Below are positions 5,410 through 7,480 of a stretch of DNA of 7,480 bases, in pieces. Below the pieces are notes generated by a model that saw nothing but the letters and a program-made list of their open reading frames with translations, searched no databases and was not told the DNA's origin. Location: contig DAITDU010000065.1 in NCBI GenBank assembly GCA_036839715.1, forward strand, positions 1 to 7,480. Reading direction: 5' to 3'. Source of the DNA: Thermocaproicibacter sp002410755 (GTDB taxonomy: Bacteria > Bacillota > Clostridia > Oscillospirales > Acutalibacteraceae). The translations under genes and the position numbers were made by a program. The first letter of the stretch is position 1. Every line of letters begins with the position of its first letter.

Positions 5410-5424
5410 CCTTAAGATGTGCAG

Positions 5425-5446
5425 GGCGGCGGGCAACACCGCCGCC
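5425..5446 (+). terminator. strong G/C hairpin before the nuclease gene (attenuator-like)
   Basis: GGCGGCGG (5425-5432) and CCGCCGCC (5439-5446) form a perfect 8-bp stem around GCAACA. Only a short T run follows (ATTTTA), ending 4 bases before the ribosome binding site at 5454-5460. It may act as a partial terminator that limits readthrough into the nuclease, or only as an mRNA-stabilising stem. Confidence 0.5.
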
Positions 5447-5465
5447 AGATTTTACGGAGGATATT

Positions 5466-6184
5466 ATGATTCTTACAGCCGAAAATTGCTACTCAAAAGA
5501 GGCATCCATGGAATATATGGATGCCTCTCAATTCAAAAAGTTTGCCAAATGTGAAGTTGCTGTACTTGCTGAAATTCGCGGTGAATATTCCGAAGAAATG
5601 ACAACTTCTCTGCTTGTCGGATCATATGTTGATGCTTATTTTGACGGTCAGCTTGACCTTTTTAAGGCGAAGCACCCTGAAATTTTCACAAGGCAGGGAA
5701 CCCTAAAATCCGATTTCAAGCAGGCGGAATACATTATCCAGCGCATTGAGAAAGATGAATATTTCATGTGGGCCTTAAGTGGAGAACGGCAGGCCATTGT
5801 TTCCGGAGAAATAGCGGGCGTGCCGTTTGGGAAATGGATTTTTTGCATCCTGGCGAGGCCATTGTAGACCTGAAAATCATGCGTGACTTTCAGCCTCAGT
5901 GGATTCAAAACGTCGGGAAAGTCCCTTATTGGGTTGCATGGGGCTATCACATACAAGGCGCAATTTATCAATACCTCGAAAGCAATCATCTTCCGTTCCT
6001 TATTGTGGCGGCAAGCAAGGAAAAGGAAACCGATATCGAAGTTCGCCAAATTAGCCAGGACAATCTGGATTCAGCCCTCAAATATGTCAAGCGGCTTGCA
6101 CCGCATTACAACGATGTGAAGCACGGGACAGGCACGCCGTGGCGCTGTGAACAGTGCAATTACTGCCGCAAGAAGAAAACTTAA
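5466..6184 (+). pseudogene. PD-(D/E)XK phage nuclease (RecE-like/DUF3799-type), frameshifted
   Basis: Phage exonuclease-like protein of about 239 residues, probably a recombination exonuclease. The ATG at 5466 has ACGGAGG (5454-5460) before it. The first frame carries YMDASQFKKFAKCEVAVLAE, the usual opening of this family, then SLLVGSYVDAYFDG (49-62) and IVSGEIAGVPF (111-121). At 5829-5831 one base is missing. The correct continuation, one frame back, is MDFLHPGEAIVDLKIM, containing the catalytic Asp (MDF) and the DLK motif (D-x-K), both of which should bind the metal ion. A C-terminal Cys cluster RCEQCNYCRKKK, common in this family, ends it at TAA 6182-6184. Translated as is, the protein stops at 5867, just after the break, and loses both catalytic motifs. 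All the ancestral sequence is otherwise present, so the break is recent or a base-calling error. Confidence 0.85.
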
Positions 6185-6844
6185 TAGCCCTGTTTGCGTA
6201 CATGGCTTCCCAATCTCAAGCCAAAGGCAAAACAGTATGGTTTCTGGTTCACCGGCGTGAATTGCTTGACCAAACTGCAGCAACGTTTGAACGCTTCGGA
6301 ATTCCGCTCCGCACAATCCATATCGGCGAGGAAAGGCTTTGACTTCGATCCGGAAAGCGCGTCCGAATTACTGATGCGTCGGGCTGTTTACGGTGACGTG
6401 ATTGAAGACTATCGGGAATATGCCGACGGGCTGCAAACAATTTGCTATTGTTCCAGCATAAAGCATTCTATCGCAATGGCCGACGAATTCGTAAAGGCCG
6501 GTATCAATGCGGTACACTTCGACGGCAACACACCGGCGGCAGAGCGCAGGCAAATCGTCCCGGACTGCTGGTGCTGTATCCTCCTGAGGCCGACAATGTC
6601 AACTGCGCTGGCAATCCAGCAGGAGGGGCGCGCTTTGCGGCCGCAGCCAGGCAAAACGGCAATCATACTGGACCACGTAGGCAATTATACCCGCCACGGC
6701 CTGCCTGATGATCCGCGGGAATGGTCGTTAAGTCCCATTCTGAAACTGCGGGTTGAATTAGCTGGCTATTCAAAAGAGGTTGAAGCCGGTAGCTATGAGC
6801 GGTGTAAAAAGCTCATGAGAACTTTTGACGGGAGGAAAGCATGA
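6182..6844 (+). pseudogene. superfamily 2 (DEAD/DEAH-type) phage helicase with three deletions
   Basis: Remnant of a phage DNA helicase that would have unwound DNA beside the nuclease. The first piece starts at LIALFAYMASQSQAKGK, just after where the Walker A GKT should be, and includes WFLVHRRELLDQT (motif Ia region). Its frame stops at about 6342. The second piece, in another frame from about 6335, starts at FDFDPESASELLMRRAVYGD and runs through TICYCSSIKHSIAMADEF and INAVHFDGNTPAAERRQIV (motif IV region). An in-frame deletion then removes motif V, leading straight to PDCWCCILLRPTMSTALAIQ, QEGRALRP (motif VI) and ILDHVGNYTRHGLPDDPREW. The DExH box and Walker A are gone, so no ATPase is possible. 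The 5' break coincides with the stop of the nuclease. Ends at TGA 6842-6844. Confidence 0.85.
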
Positions 6845-6864
6845 AAAAGTGGTTAAGACCGTAA
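6841..6864 (+). pseudogene. first seven codons of the next phage gene (MKKWLRP)
   Basis: An ATG at 6841 overlaps the helicase stop (ATGA), the normal coupling of phage early genes, with GGGAGGAAAGC just before it serving as ribosome binding site. The frame stops at 6862-6864 and runs straight into the terminator of the cold-shock gene. The rest of the gene seems to have been lost when the cold-shock cassette came to lie here. Confidence 0.5.
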
Positions 6865-6872
6865 AACAAAAA

Positions 6873-6895
6873 CCGCCCTGATACTTTCAGGGCGG
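6873..6895 (-). terminator. terminator of the cold-shock gene
   Basis: On the minus strand CCGCCCTGA (6887-6895) pairs perfectly with TCAGGGCGG (6873-6881) around AAGTA, followed by TTTTTGTTTT. It lies 16 bases after the cold-shock stop codon. Confidence 0.88.
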
Positions 6896-6911
6896 CTGGC
6901 AGGAAAAGGAT

Positions 6912-7121
6912 TTAGACTGCTCTCACATTAGCGGCGCGCATCTTGCGACTGTCTTTAGGATCCGGCTCAACGTCATAAGTGACCTTCTGACCTTCCGTGA
7001 GAGTCCTGAATCCGTTTGCTTGGATTGCAGAGTGATGGACAAATACGTCTCCGCTGCCATCATCGTTGGAAATAAATCCAAATCCCTTTTCTTCATTGAA
7101 CCATTTTACCGTACCATTCAT
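6912..7121 (-). CDS. csp: cold-shock protein (CspA/CspB family)
   Basis: A 69-residue single cold-shock domain, the usual length. It binds single-stranded RNA and DNA and prevents or melts RNA structure. MNGTVKWFNEEKGFGFI contains the conserved NGTVKWFN opening (W8) and RNP1 (KGFGFI, 12-17); VFVHH (26-30) is RNP2. The C-terminal EGQKVTYDVEPDPKD and AANVRAV are typical. The start is ATG 7121, with AGGGAGGT at 7131-7138, 9 bases before it. It has its own promoter (7247-7276), a long structured leader and a strong terminator, and stands on the strand opposite to the surrounding phage genes. Whether it is a phage passenger gene or a host gene left by rearrangement cannot be told from the sequence. 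Frame intact. Confidence 0.95.
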   Translation of the reverse strand: MNGTVKWFNEEKGFGFISNDDGSGDVFVHHSAIQANGFRTLTEGQKVTYDVEPDPKDSRKMRAANVRAV

Positions 7122-7178
7122 TGTGTTGGTACCTCCCTAAATTTATTCGTATTCACTGTATAAATAAGCACACCTTGA

Positions 7179-7208
7179 TGTAAGTCTTCACGTCGTGAAT
7201 GACTTACA
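7179..7208 (-). promoter_or_regulatory. 5' leader stem-loop of the cold-shock mRNA
   Basis: TGTAAGTC (7179-7186) pairs with GACTTACA (7201-7208), and TTCAC (7187-7191) with GTGAA (7195-7199), a 13-bp stem with one bulged base (T7200) and a 3-base loop. It lies inside the roughly 118-base leader, about 57 bases before the start codon. Cold-shock genes often use structured leaders to control translation and stability with temperature; that role is inferred here. Confidence 0.6.
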
Positions 7209-7246
7209 AAGGCGTGAAGCAATTCGTACATTGAAAATACAAGTTT

Positions 7247-7276
7247 AGTATATCCTAGTTTTAGTGTAAAAGTCAA
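7247..7276 (-). promoter_or_regulatory. sigma-A promoter of the cold-shock gene
   Basis: The minus strand shows a -35 box TTGACT (7271-7276) and a -10 box TATACT (7247-7252) with an 18-base spacer. Transcription would begin near 7240, giving a long leader of about 118 bases, as is usual for cold-shock genes. Confidence 0.8.
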
Positions 7277-7299
7277 GAAAAACAAAGGAAGAAAAATAA

Positions 7300-7480
7300 A
7301 TGCCGAGCAAACGTGACCTGAAACTGGACGAATACAATATTGGAAAATATGCTTACCGAGAATTACATAACTTTTGCCTGCAATACCCGTAAAAAAAACA
7401 GTGTCTCGCCGATTTACGAAGCCCATATCATTCGCCGCAGATTACCGGGATGCCGCACGGCAGCGACGCAGGGCAGCCTA
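7300..7480 (+). pseudogene. ArpU/RinA-like phage late regulator, in-frame stop, runs off the window
   Basis: ATG at 7300 with AAAGGAAG (7284-7291) eight bases before. The first 30 codons read MPSKRDLKLDEYNIGKYAYR, then ELHNFCLQYP, a start I associate with small phage regulators in clostridial prophages that control late transcription (ArpU/RinA-like). The next codon is TAA (7390-7392), but the same frame continues with coding-like sequence (KKQCLADLRSPYHSPQITGM, then PHGSDAGQP) to the window end. The simplest reading is one G-to-T change turning a Glu codon into a stop. It is not a frameshift, since the frame is kept. The rest of the gene is outside the window. The assignment rests on the N-terminus alone. 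Confidence 0.55.

Noticed and set aside
5307..5465. Upstream start of the nuclease frame at 5307
   Set aside because: The extra 53 residues are translation of a different gene remnant and of the G/C hairpin; the ATG at 5466 has a proper ribosome binding site and the family-like N-terminus.
7118..7426. 102-residue minus-strand protein upstream of csp
   Set aside because: It overlaps the csp promoter, leader hairpin and ribosome binding site and the phage gene on the other strand; no protein features.
4044..7480. A new defence or mobile system
   Set aside because: Nuclease, helicase, repressor and integrase are next to each other as in some defence islands, but their order, the tRNA scar and the family features match a temperate phage early region, and the enzymes are broken.

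Overview
The window looks like chromosomal DNA of a low-to-mid GC Gram-positive Clostridia member, probably Oscillospiraceae/Ruminococcaceae. Grounds: strong AGGAGG-type ribosome binding sites, sigma-A promoters, and phage proteins of a type I associate with that group. The family assignment is inference. The window holds a few intact host-like genes between the remains of two prophages. I see no intact, clearly new system.

Left part (1-1830, minus strand): the 5' two thirds of an initiator tRNA gene (tRNA-fMet, anticodon CAT) with a near-consensus promoter. Beyond it is an orphan phage lysis module: the last codons of a late phage protein, a GH25 lysozyme with three C-terminal wall-binding-like repeats, and a small membrane/coiled-coil holin-like protein. 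The Shine-Dalgarno of each gene overlaps the end of the gene before it. Regions 1830-2280 and 2826-3600 have no convincing gene. The second contains several hairpins, a good promoter followed by a 58-nt hairpin, and very short ORFs with good ribosome binding sites.

Middle (2283-3980, plus strand): a complete pyridoxamine-5'-phosphate-oxidase-like flavoprotein gene with promoter and terminator, and a small conserved-looking hypothetical gene (97 aa). The latter ends at a bidirectional terminator.

Right part (3979-7480): a second, decaying prophage. It begins at a 3' fragment of tRNA-Thr(GGT) whose CCA end faces the host side, as expected for an attachment-site scar. It continues in normal temperate-phage order: integrase (minus), Xre repressor (minus), a 53-bp palindromic operator-like region, then early genes (plus). 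These are a PD-(D/E)XK nuclease, a superfamily 2 helicase and a late-regulator-like gene. Nearly all are broken. The integrase has lost its catalytic domain and has two frameshifts. The nuclease has one frameshift. The helicase lacks its Walker A, DExH-box and motif V regions. The next gene is cut to seven codons, and the ArpU-like gene has a stop at codon 31. Only the repressor looks intact. A complete cold-shock protein gene with its own promoter, structured 5' leader and terminator sits on the minus strand inside these phage genes.

In the ancestral phage, integrase and repressor would have controlled lysogeny, and nuclease plus helicase would have served DNA recombination/replication. As it stands the element should be unable to integrate, excise or replicate by itself. 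It could still express a repressor (possible immunity) and the cold-shock protein.
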